Assembly: GCA_036346255.1 (NCBI GenBank)
Contig: CM070633.1
Span: forward strand, 9,486,001-9,550,000
DNA: 64,000 bases
From: Ampelocalamus luodianensis
Taxonomy: Eukaryota > Streptophyta > Magnoliopsida > Poales > Poaceae
Reading direction: 5' to 3'
Position 1 is the first letter of the stretch; each line of letters starts with the position of its first letter. A model generated the notes under the pieces. That model searched no databases. It saw only the letters and a program-made list of their open reading frames with translations, and was not told the DNA's origin. Made by a program: the position numbers and the translations under genes. Positions 1 through 11,100 of the stretch are shown one piece after another.

Positions 1-1130
1 AGAGTGACACAAGCTAAATACGTCCAGGTGTACACATCTACACAACATAGATTGTGCTAGACCAGCAAGAAGAAAGTATATGCTCTGAAAAAGGAAAGGT
101 AGCATGAAAAATCTAGAAAAGAAAAGAGATGGTTGGCACCATCAACTAATCAACGGAAAAACAACAAAGCCTAGGTGCTAATCCTGCTTGTAAAGCAGGT
201 TTGAGGCGTACGCAGCTGCAAAAGGGCCAGAAGGTGACCGAAGAAGAAAAAAGATTCCCCATCTGGCCAACCGGCTGCAGCATTTCCTGCTACACTTTCC
301 TTGTGTCCGTAGTGTATTAGCTGAGTAAGCATGCAGTGTCACCTTCGTCCTCAAAAGAGAGAGAGAGAGAGAGAGAATTTTGATTTTGCTGGAGTAAACA
401 GCAACATTAGACCCCTCTGCAATACAATTTTGATAAATTTAATGAATTGGCACCGCTACCACGATAACATCTAACCAATTTATTCCGCTAGTTCGCAAAA
501 TAAAGAGCCACTAGTTTTCCTCGCAAAAAAAAAGGCATTAGTGAGATATTAAGGACTTTATTTGGTTTCCTACCCTAATTTGCTTGAAAAGTACACGAGG
601 AATTTATTTTATTAGTGACATTTTATGGGGTCACTCTTTTGTGGCTATAAATAGTATGCAAAGCTATTCCACGTAAGGCTAGATGTCCCCAAGCGAACCG
701 TACACCTGAGTTCTTGTTGCAAGCTTTGCAGCATGATTATAGTACTGTTAATTAATGAAGAGAATTGCTCCTGGTCTAAAAAAGATCTCCCTTTGTTGTG
801 TAAACAACATATATTCAAATGTGTTCCATTTCAAAAATAAACATATTCAAATGTGTTAAATGGTCCACCATTAAAGAAATAGACTTAATTTAAGTCAATA
901 GTACCTGAGTAAAGTACTTAATACATGTGTCGTACTATACGCGAACTTGTGATTTCATGGTGCAAAATTAACTGAGACAATTCTAAACAGTGGTATGGGT
1001 ATTGCATTGACACTTATATATATATGCAAGTAACGGCTTATATTTCAGCTGGACATGTTCCAAAAAACCATAGATATAGAACGCATTAGACAATGTACAC
1101 CAGCAAAATTACGGGGACATATAATGTTAT
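1..1130. other. Intergenic DNA, no gene recognised
   Basis: I see no credible coding region here. It holds a (GA)n microsatellite at about 355-376 and a TATAAATA motif at 646-653 whose downstream sequence has no recognisable ORF. A short stem, CCTGCTTGTAAAGCAGG, lies near 184. The composition is AT-rich, as in ordinary grass intergenic DNA. The TATA-like motif could belong to an unseen transcript or to an old LTR. Confidence 0.5.
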
Positions 1131-1339
1131 ATGCAGGATAGTAGGACATTGCGGTGGGGGTGGCCACTAGATCAGCTAGCCAGTCTTTTTCTCTCTCCCC
1201 TCAGGCTGATTCTTCGTGCATGCACCAAATTAGAGATATCACTTTCAATCTTCAGTGCATGAAGGAAAAAACCAAGCCTTGCTGTGCTTGTCTCCCGTGC
1301 GATGATCGACTTTTGACTATGCAGCGCCCCGTGTCATTA

Positions 1340-1800
1340 CTCTGGATAATCATACTTAAGTAAACGGATTATTATTTGTCTGCCCAGTAGAACACCGCTC
1401 CAACGAATGGTAAATTTTACCATAGTCAACACAACAGAACAATAAGATAGAATCTGTACATCTTTATTACAATAGTAGCCACGCAAGACTATAATCTTTA
1501 ATACAAGTAATATACAACTACAAAAGGGGACTACTACTCTTCTCTTGCCAGTCCTGAAGTATTGGTCGCCTACTCGTCTCACTCGTCGTATAGGGAGTCC
1601 ATCTCACCCCGATCCTCGTAGCAAATGCCCTCATCGCCTGCGGTCTCATCTGCACCTGTGTGTCCCTCATCCCACTCGGGATAGTTCCCGGCCGGACTAG
1701 GATCTAACAAAGGAGAATAATAGTAAGGTACAGTACTAGTGTACTCATCAAGTATTAATAGCAAAAATGCACTGTATGATTCATCTCTATTCTTTTACTT
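1340..1800 (-). repeat. Possible degenerate LTR or retroelement fragment
   Basis: Two short minus-strand reading frames (1579-1764 and 1337-1582) abut in an acidic, Asp/Glu/Tyr-rich stretch. The layout, an acidic low-complexity stretch followed by T-rich non-coding sequence, resembles the late part of long gypsy-type LTRs elsewhere in this window. I found no matching second copy and no target-site duplication. The identification is inference and could be wrong. Confidence 0.25.
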
Positions 1801-2594
1801 CATTTTCTAATTCACCTCTGATACCAAAAATAAATAACTCATTAAAACATTAGGTGACACATTTTAATATTAAAAAGACTACTAGTCACTCGGAGAGAAG
1901 ATAGACCCCTAGCAGTTTTTGTAGACTCAAATCCAGGAGACAGGCATGAATTCATGATTTTGTATAGCACTGCACAGGCTTGTACCACTTTACCCATAGC
2001 TGTTCTGAGCTCTTTCTGAGCTAGGTCCACCGCATTTCCTTTGATGCGACTTTGAGTTCAAAATACAGAATGTTTTCTAGGTTACGTGATTAATTTCTCC
2101 ACCCACTACTTTCCGTCGGTGCTGGCCTCGCCACCACCGAGTTCTGGTAATGTTGGTTGGGCCGGTTCTTTCTCTCCATACCCAACACTCCACCTAGCGC
2201 TATAGTGTCGGCTTCTTGCATTACACGCACACATATTACCAACTATTCTTGCATTACAGGGTAGCATTTTCTGCCTATCGAAACGGAAAAATAGTTGACA
2301 CTCAATAATTCTGAGCTTAATTTCTACTGCTACAACTGCTGTCATTAATCCCTACAAGGAATTATTTCTTTACCCCCTTTTTACGTAATCCCTATTTTCT
2401 AAACTAAACTTCCTAACTTCACCTAACTAACCCCTATTCTCTCTCTCCTCATCCACCATTTCAGCCGAATCCCCTCTTGGCTCTCATCTCCACTTCTACT
2501 TCCTCCTTCCTATATCCTCTCTCCCCCCAATCCATTTCTCTTCTCCTGAAGCTTCTTCGGCTCCCTTCCTCTTGTTCTCAGGTGCTCATGGCGT

Positions 2595-3325
2595 TGGAAA
2601 TGTCCTAAAGGCAATCATAGAGATGATTATATTTCGTTATGTTTATAATATTAGATAATATGTTTTCTTGTTCCCAAAATAACATTGATAATATTTATTA
2701 TCAAGTATGTGATTTAATTGTGAAACTCTGTATTTCTGCAATGATTATTTTTAAACGTTCTCTAGTCGGAAACATATGATGACACATATGAATAGACTAG
2801 CATATGCATTGGTTGATAACTATGTTTCGTAGGTTATAGATATAGAGATACCAAACCAATGACATGGACACATGTTAAAGAACATGGTGTTAGATAAGAC
2901 CCACCTTGAGACACTATTGATTTTGTTATGATTCTATGTGTCATTAGTTGATCTCAAGCAATGGTGATGTATAATCCTTAGACCTAAGATCAGCATGGTT
3001 CCTATATGTGTAATAGCACTCTTAGGGATTGCCAAATGCTACTCATAACTAGGTAGTTATAAAGACATCTTTCGGGTATGCTATGAAACACGCGGAGGAA
3101 TATGATTGGTCGGATATGGGATTTGTCCCTCCTAACATAACGGGAGGGATGTCTCTAGGCCCCTTGTTGTGGTCAGATAAAGAAAGTGCATGGCCATATC
3201 ACTAGTGGTCAAAATGTGTACCACATGAAGTTATTCGATACTTGATTGAAAAAGTATTGAACAGTCCATGGATGATAAATTATCTCATCTGGAGTTTAAC
3301 AAGATATCGTGAGGCAAATAGAGAA
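2595..3325 (+). mobile_element. Decayed Ty1/copia (BARE/Angela-like) LTR remnant
   Basis: This stretch aligns by eye, with many changes, to the first half of the solo LTR at 37562-38893. Both share GGCAATCATAGAGATGAT near the start, then a TATGTGA motif, the TAACTAGGTAGTTATAAAG block, and ATATCGTGAGGCAAA near the end. Its first bases are altered (GTTGGAAATG in place of TGTTGGAGAT) and the 3' part of the LTR, with the TATA box, is missing. It is an old truncated copy. I saw no flanking TSD. Confidence 0.65.
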
Positions 3326-3434
3326 TACACAAGCAAGTCATTCAGTTCAACCAAATAGAAACTGGTCGTAGACTGATCGAAGCTGGTCGTATAGATATTC
3401 GAGTTGGTTGTAGTGGGGCGTAGACTGGTCGAAG

Positions 3435-4108
3435 CTATGGCATGTGGGTGCTGTTGAACTCCCTATAGGGGGTGTTGGGCGGCAGCACCCCTGGAACCTC
3501 GCGAGGAACTCCGTGCGCCACATGGCCAGGACGTCGTGCGCCGCCAGGGAGAAGTTCGCACAAGGCAACCTGGTCGGGAAGACACGTCTTGGATTGTCTG
3601 CACCATCTCCCTAGACAGGAGGTGGACACATGTGCGTCTCCGACCTCCACTGGTCAACCAGTGCCGTCAGGAGGCACTGGTCGTACGAAAAGCGCCTCGA
3701 CATACGACCACTGCCCGCGCGGTTCTGGTCGTCCTCCCACATCGTCTCCACCATCATCGCTAGTGGAAGGAGGCCTGTTGCTCTCAACATGCGTCGAAAG
3801 GATTAAAAATAAACGTGAGTCCACCCAAAGTAGTCAGACTGCAATTGAGTACACAAAGGTCACAACTACACATACCTCGAAACCCAACATGGGTCCACCC
3901 TCCATACCCTCATTGGTGTGTGCAGTCGCAACACGCCAAGTTCAATCACCGCCTCGCCCTCTGAGGGGAGGATGGTACTGAGGCGGCTATGGTGATGCAC
4001 GTCAATGGCCGAGTCAAGCAACTCGTACGCCCACTGCGCAGCGTCTCCTGGGTTCGCCATACTTGAAAATTCAGTGTATACATTGTAAATACTACGACAT
4101 ATATACAA
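3435..4108 (-). pseudogene. Plant mobile domain (PMD-like) gene fragment, frameshifted
   Basis: On the minus strand, translation from about 3763 downward gives an ALVDQWRSETH stretch. After frame changes and a stop come REMVQTIQDVS and then a His/Trp-rich segment. This order matches the plant mobile domain family (PF10536; MAIN/MAIL and transposon-derived relatives), which usually reads ALVDRWRPETHTF followed by GEMTPTLQDVS. No single frame is open across the region. A 64-residue reading frame just upstream on the same strand (3866-4108) ends at a plausible splice donor and may be an earlier exon, but I do not recognise it. The piece looks like a dead, TE-associated PMD gene. Confidence 0.5.
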
Positions 4109-4129
4109 AAGGTAATAAGAACATTAACA

Positions 4130-4460
4130 GAATATTTACCGTGCATAAATGAAAACTAAAATTAGTTGGGATTATTTTGATCAAGCTCTACATACCCTGT
4201 TTAGCTACTCTGCAATTTTTATAGATTTTTTAGTTATCTTGCTATTTTTCTTATTCAAAAAGTGCCTTCAGCATTTATAAAATATTTACCGTGTACAAAT
4301 GAAAACAAAAATTAAGTTCACAATATTTTAATTCAGCTCTACATACTATATGTATATACTCTGGATTTCTTATAGAATTTTTAGAGTTGTCTTCATATTT
4401 ATCTGGTTTAAAAAGCATTTTTGGTGTTAACAAAATATTTACCGTGTAAAAATAAAAACC
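4130..4460. repeat. Tandem repeat, period about 151 bp
   Basis: The string AATATTTACCGTG recurs near 4132, 4282 and 4434, each time followed by a related (A)-rich block, and the sequence between copies is alignable. This makes two full diverged units and the start of a third. It is non-coding and lies between the PMD fragment and the BIG promoter. Confidence 0.6.
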
Positions 4461-4639
4461 TACAAAGTTTTCTTAATATTTTTGTGAATTTATTATAAAT
4501 CGTTCGAGTACCACAACATAAATAATATCTATACGATGAACTAACTCATTTTCTCTCCTCCGCTAGGAACCGGTAGAGCTTCACTACGTGTCTTCTCCCG
4601 TCTCCTCCTTTCTCTTCTCTCACTGTTCTCTTTTTTCGG

Positions 4640-4880
4640 AATTAAAATAACTTTTCCTACGAATTTTGGGTATATATTGCTAACCTCTGTTGTCATTTCA
4701 ACTGGCGATTTACATACCATTCAATGCAAATCGTCAGTTCAAATGACGACAAATAGTCGCAATTCCAAATGGCGATAGGGGTCTATCATCATTCCAAACG
4801 ACGACAATGATCTGTTTTTGTATTTTTTTGTATTTTTTTATAATTATTTTTTAAATTAATATTGTTTTTTAAAAATCATA
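4640..4880. repeat. Short dispersed repeats with CGTC/GACG cores
   Basis: Between 4690 and 4810 four related strings recur, alternating in orientation: a CATTTCAACTGGCGAT type, AGTTCAAATGACGACA, AATTCCAAATGGCGAT and CATTCCAAACGACGACA. They resemble the subterminal repeats of a DNA transposon, but I could not define ends. They sit just upstream of the BIG promoter. Confidence 0.35.
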
Positions 4881-4889
4881 CGAATCCAC

Positions 4890-5132
4890 CCCTCCTTAGT
4901 CGCGAAGAAACCGAAAAAACACCGACCCCACCCGTGTAAAAATAAAAGCCACACTCGCCCCCCTCCCATCGTCGCCTTCCTCCCCACGCCCATCTCCCTC
5001 CTCTCCTCTCCCCATTTCTCTCTCTAGAAACGACAACACAGCAGTACAAAACCCTTGCAGTCTGAGGGCGATCGATCCGATCCCGCTCTCTCTCTCGCCT
5101 AGGGCTCCGCCGCCGATCGGAGATCCCTCGCG
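4890..5132 (+). promoter_or_regulatory. BIG core promoter and 5' leader
   Basis: The 240 bases before the ATG change from AT-rich to pyrimidine-rich (CCCCTCCC, CTCCTCTCCTCTCCCC, CTCTCTCTC). This is typical of the Y-patch promoters of grass housekeeping genes. An AAAATAAAAG motif near 4940 is the only TATA-like candidate. There is no ATG between about 4960 and 5132, so the ATG at 5133 is the first in the leader, and it has G at -3 and G at +4. Confidence 0.5.
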
Positions 5133-8100
5133 ATGGCGGCGGAGATCTCGTCGCTCCTCGACCTCCTCCGTCCCGCCGCCGGGGACCGGGACCCGCCCGC
5201 GCGCCGCCTCCGCGCTCACGCGGCCCGCGCGGGGCTCGAGGCGCTCGCGGGAGCCCTCGCCGCTAGCCCGCCGCCCGACCCCGCCCGCGCCCGCGCCGTC
5301 CTCGCCGCCGCCCGCGCCGTCGTCGCCGCCGTCGTCGCCTCCTCCGGTGAGCTCCCCTGCTCCCCCGAACCCCTGGGCGTTTAACGTTTCGGCTGCCTCC
5401 GAGGGTGATTGCTTTGCTGCTATGGATGGTTTTGGATTTGCTTAGTAGGTTGTGTGATCTTGCAGTTGTAAGCTTTGGGGTGTGAGATGCGCTGCTGCTA
5501 CTGCGTTGGCTTGTGATCCTAAGTTTTCTTATGCTTTTTTGGGAGTAGGATTAACTTGGTTTGAGGAATGGTTGGATGATTTAGGATCATAATCATTTTT
5601 TTTCTTGTTGATTAGAACAACCTAGTTATCTCCTTCGGATCGAGTGATAGCTTTCATGTTTCATCGCTTCATGCGTCTCCTATGTTCTTGCTTGTTGGGC
5701 AGCTTTGCCGACCGTAGTTACTGTGTTCATTTTCCATTTTGCATGATCGTAGGGTATGAGCCTGGATTATCTACTGGGTGATTTGGTCTCCATTATGCTG
5801 GAGCACTGTTTAAGCTGTTTTCTTTGCGTTGTAGCTCAGTCTTTTCTTCACTTGGTTGCTTGCATCAGGCTGCAGTCTTAAATTGTTTTGTCAGGAAGCT
5901 TGGGCTCTCGTTAACATCCTTCCTGTGTCGCTCATTGGGCTGCGTTCAATTTCTGCATTCTGTTTTAGTTGCCTTGGTTCTGTGTCATGAGAGGTGCACA
6001 AGCTTGTTCCATTTTGTGTTTGCTGTCTTAACATGGGTGCTATTGGTGCTGCGGGGTCATGAATGTTTGCATGTATGTGCATCTCATTAATCTTTTGGTA
6101 CCATGAATTGATTCATGTGAACTAATTGCAGTCGTACTAAAGATGCATGCGTGCATGGGCCAGGTTCAGTATACTGGCTATAGCCTACTGATGTATCTAA
6201 TCTGGTTTTCTTATTTGCTATAACTGGCATTGGTCCGGCTGTTGCTTGGTGGCCAGTGTCGCTTCCTGGAGCTAACTGGTTCTGATTGCCTTATAGGATG
6301 ATTGGCAGTCAGTGGGAATTGGCGAGAGACTGTTTTTACTGATTTGGTAGAAATTGATGCTGGTTATTTTTAGTCCCCCTTTCCTTTTCAAATAAGGAGT
6401 AAGGTGTTTGTATTTAACAATAAAATTGGCAAGACACAAGAGTATGTAAGAATCATCCATACCTTGGAGTAACTTGTGGTATAGAGCCTGAATGTCTATT
6501 TCCTAAACTAGCAGATTCTTTGTTTGTTCTGGTTATCAGTCGTGATGTCTAGCTGCTGTTAGGTCTGTGAATGCCATCCAATACCAGATTTGTATTTAGA
6601 TATGTTGTTGCTTCCATGAATGTGCAAAAATCTACAGCAGTTTCAGAGTCAATCTTGACTTCTCATTCATCCATTTCATCTGGTGAAGAAATACTTTTGA
6701 AATGCGAAGTCTGCCCAGTAATGTTGGGCTCTTGTTTTACATGCTTTTTGATGCACTTTTTTTTGGTAGTCTTCTTAGGTTCTGGATCAGCCCCTTGCTT
6801 ATTTGATGTTTGATAGTGTCTCGTTTACTATATGGTTTTCCTTTCCTTTCTGTGTTGAGTGCACCGTTATCCTTCAGAGAGGGAGTTTTCCTTTTGTTGT
6901 ACACATTTCTTTGTCTCTCTTAAGAATGGAACATGTCTAGCAAGTATTTGATCTGTTTCTCACTTCTATGTTTTCTTTGTACTTTTGGTTATCAGTGGAG
7001 CAAGTGGAGCCAACGGTTGTGGAGATTGTGGAGAGGTCTTTGGAATTCTGTCTCTTGTATCTGGAAAAATCATCATATGCATGTGATGACTTTGGCTTAC
7101 TGGTAAGTTCTTTTGGCTTGCTTTTTATTCAGGGGATCTTTCTTACCTAACGAAGTTCACCTTGCTGTTATCTAATCTTGTAGTAATTTGAGAAGCTATC
7201 GCCATGCTGTTCCCATCACTTTTAGTTCAGTCAGTCAGCATTTTGAAAATCTGCTTAACTTAGCATTCTGTCTTTGTTAATCATGTTTTGCATCTTTGCA
7301 GAATGAAGTTGCCTATTTCATTGAATCTGTGCTGCTTAGAGGGACTCCCAGCAAGGTGTACTCATTGGAGCCCAGCGTTATAAATGACGTTATTGAGCAG
7401 TGGTCGTCTGTCCAAGTCGAATCCGAGCGCTTGAGCCCGCAAGAGAAATATTTCTGCTATTTGAAAGGCAAATTCTTGGGGCCTTATCCGTTCAAATGCA
7501 ATTCAAGGTTTTATAAACCATTGTTGCTTTATTTGCTGATGTTTGTGCACTTGTTGATGATACTTGACCAGGCTTCAACTGCTCGAAGAGTGGAGATGAT
7601 CTGCAACGGTTTCGTTTGACCTTATCACCAGAATGCTTACAGCAAGATTATGTCATTGCAGATAACACTGAATCACTGCATGCAGCATCTCCAAATGGCA
7701 TGGTGTCAATAGCACAACATTTTGCAGTTGTTCACCTATATTGTATACCTCGCCTTCTTACATTGGTTCAGAAGCTATGTCAATCTCCAGCTTTGGAAGT
7801 GATAGAAGATATCAACTTTAACATGAGGTTGTCTTTTACGCAAAGAATTTTGAAGTTGGTCCATGGTCTTGCTATAGAATTTCCTTGTGATGCTTCTGAC
7901 ACCATGATGTTATGCTCAGTAGCAAGATGTGCTGATAGTCTGCCTGTCTTGTTCGGACTGAAGTTCAAGTTCTCTAACCATGACAGAGTGTTCTCTGGGG
8001 ATGGTGTTGGAACTGTCTTGCTGCAAATACTTGAAGAATTTCTACAGCTAATTCAAATTGTCTTCTGCAATAGTGATATTTGTTGTACAGTACAAGTATG

Positions 8101-11100
8101 TATGCTTGCTTCCCTGTTGGAAATTTTTAGTCCGAAGTTGTGGAGATATGACAAATCTAGTGCTTGCTTGGTGCCCCCTTTAGCTTACTCTCCTCAGATT
8201 GTTCAATATGTGCTGAAGCTTCTGAGAGAAACCAAACGATGGACAAGTCGTGTTGACAGGGACAGACCTGGTAAAGATGTTCTAGATTATTCATGCAATT
8301 CTGAGATAGATGGTTTGTCTTGTCGTGCTCGTTCTGAGGAGGTGCCATTGCTGAAGAAATACACATGCGAGGAGTATCTACGATTTATCTTCCCTCCCAA
8401 AGAACAATGGTTGGATGATTTGGTGCATCTCATCTTCTTCCTCCATGAAGAAGGAGTAAAATCAATGACTATACTTGAGAAGCCGCAGTTGAGTTGCACA
8501 AAACAAGCTGCTGTTTCAGAGTTGGAATCTGTGGCTAGTCATGAGGAAGAAGCACTATTTGGAAATCTTTTTGCTGAAGCCCGTTCTACAGGAGTAGCTG
8601 ATAGTATTGAACAGCCAACTTCTCTAGGGAGTGGTTCTTCAAGCAGCCAGCATGGGCCTATTCAATTAGCTGCTGATTTGATATGTTTTATGAAAATGTC
8701 CATCTTCTCTCCTGAATGGTGCAGTGCTACATATCTGGATGCTTGCAGGAAGTTTCACGCCGATCATTTAGCACAATTTCTTTCAATACTTAGTTGCCAA
8801 GCTTGTTTCTCTGATGAAAGCAGTGCTGAAAATACAACATCTTTCCCTTCAGAGAGTAACTTATTGCACATCAATACTGCCTGCTTTGAACTTCTACAAA
8901 TGTTTCTTGTTTCTGATGAATGCCCTGCTTCGTTGAGAGAAGACCTTGTGGAGAAAGTGTTTAATGTTGAGAATGGGAAGTACACTTATAATCACTATAC
9001 GCTTGCTCTAGTTGCACGTGCCATCATCTCTGGAACAAATTCAGCATATAATCTGGGAAGAAAAATTTTTGTTCAGTACACTGGTTATCTTTTGGAAAAG
9101 GCAAATGATAAATCAACCAGCTCATTGAATTTCAATGATTTCTGTGAAATTCTTCCTTGTGCCTTCCATCTGGAGATTCTTTTGGTGGTGTTCCATTCAA
9201 CCACTGGGTCAGAAAAGGCTGATTTGACTAGAATTGTGCTTTCTTCCCTAGAAAAAATGAAACAGCCTCCACCTGGAGTAGGTGCATCTGGACTCACAAG
9301 ATGGGCTTTACTCCTATCAAGACTTCTGCTTGTCCTACGACATATTTTGTTGTACCCTTTAACACATCCATCATGGTTGTTTATGAGGTTAAGGTCCAGG
9401 ATGAGGGATATACAAGTGAAGGAAGAGCAGTCACGTTCTTTGAACGATTGCTTGCCATCCTTTGCAACTGTTATTGTGGAGGGCATGTTTGCTGATACTG
9501 TCAAGGAGTATGCTGCAACTAGTAGTTTGTTCCCACAATTGATAGATGTGGCTCCAGCTCATGCTGAGTTTTACTTTGCTAAGTCTGCTGCTGGAACTTT
9601 GGGCTTGAACTTGGATGATTTCGGCTCAACAATTTCAGAAATCCTTGGCTTTTGGAGGGATAGGAAAGCCGAAGTGGCTGATGATCTCATTGTTGAAAGA
9701 TATTTATTTCTGATTTGCTGGAGCACTCTCTCTGGTATAGGTTATCATGCCAATGATACTCTTCTTCGGAATGATGATCTGCTGAACCCTGACTTCATAG
9801 ATGTCAACTTTTTCCTCACATTTGCTCTCAGTGTAACTGATGCTGCTTCATCTCTTGTGGGTGCCAATCTTCCTACTGTAATTTTTGAATTCCTAAAGTT
9901 GTTGCATTCTGAGATTCTTCTTGGTTCAAGCGTCCAAGAAAGTTGGGATTTCCCCAGGAAAGGAGCATGGCTTTCTCTTATTCTCTCTCTCATTAATACT
10001 GGCGTTTGGAGGCACCAAACAAGTGATAAAACTGATGTGGACTCATACGGAAAGCAGGTGGTCCATGATGGAGAGCTATTTGTTCTTGGGAAGAGTTTGG
10101 TTACATACATAAGCGAAAATAATGGACATTGTTTGAATGTCTTATCATCACTTTTGGAGACCTATCTTCGTACTTTTAAGGAAGCATATATCTCATTTCT
10201 TGAAAGAGGAAAACCTTCTAAGGATCACTGTTATACTTCCTTGCTGCTGAAGCATTCTGCATTCGACAAATCCAAGCATCATCTCCTTCTTGAGAAAGTT
10301 GGTTCAAACATGGAAATGCTGGAACCTACATGTGACCTTTCATCAAGGATAGATGGAGTGGCTACAAAACTGGGCGAAGGACAGAAAAATTGTTTTGTCT
10401 TGAAGTGCTTGTTACATGGATTTCCATCAGATTACGCTTCTAGCAATTGTGCTCTCCTTTCTTGCATTCTCATAATAAATGAGATCATACACGCCTTTGA
10501 TGGATGCATAAAGATCATGCAACCAGGAGGCAGAGACCAAGTTGATGAGGGTGTTGTTTCCAAACTGCTTGATATGGTGATGGCAGTAAGATCAGATCGA
10601 ATATTTAGATCCATTCACGGACAGTGTGATTCTATATTCATGAATCTAATTAACCACAGGGACGATCTCGCTGGATACAGTGACCTTTTTGTTCTGAAGC
10701 AGCTAGAAGGGTTCCTGGCTGACATCAACTTGAAAGAAAGCATGGACCATGGGGTGAAAGAAATACTAGTTTCTACGGTTGTTGATCTAGTGGAAGACCT
10801 TCGATCTAAAACAGATGTATTTAAATTCTTCCTTGGTGACACAGAAGGTGCACCTGAAGGAGCAAGCATACTTTTTGCCCCAGAGCATGCTGATATGTCA
10901 GTTTTTATTGATGTGTTGGACAAATGCCAATCCGAGCAGGTGAATTGGAAGATTCTTCACTTGTTTACTGATATTTTAGGTGATGGTCTTTGTCCTGGTC
11001 TTAAGCAGAAGTTGCAAAACAAATTTATTGGAATGGATGTGTCCTGCTTTTCATCTTGGTTAGAATTTGGAATATTGGGTCATTCTGTGAAAATTCAAAG

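Noticed and set aside
160..230. Possible tRNA-like fold around CCTGCTTGTAAAGCAGG
   Set aside because: Only one stem is present. There is no acceptor stem, T-arm GGTTC box or cloverleaf spacing.
9085..9504. Minus-strand 139-codon frame within BIG exon 4
   Set aside because: It is an antisense shadow of conserved BIG coding sequence, with no motif of its own.
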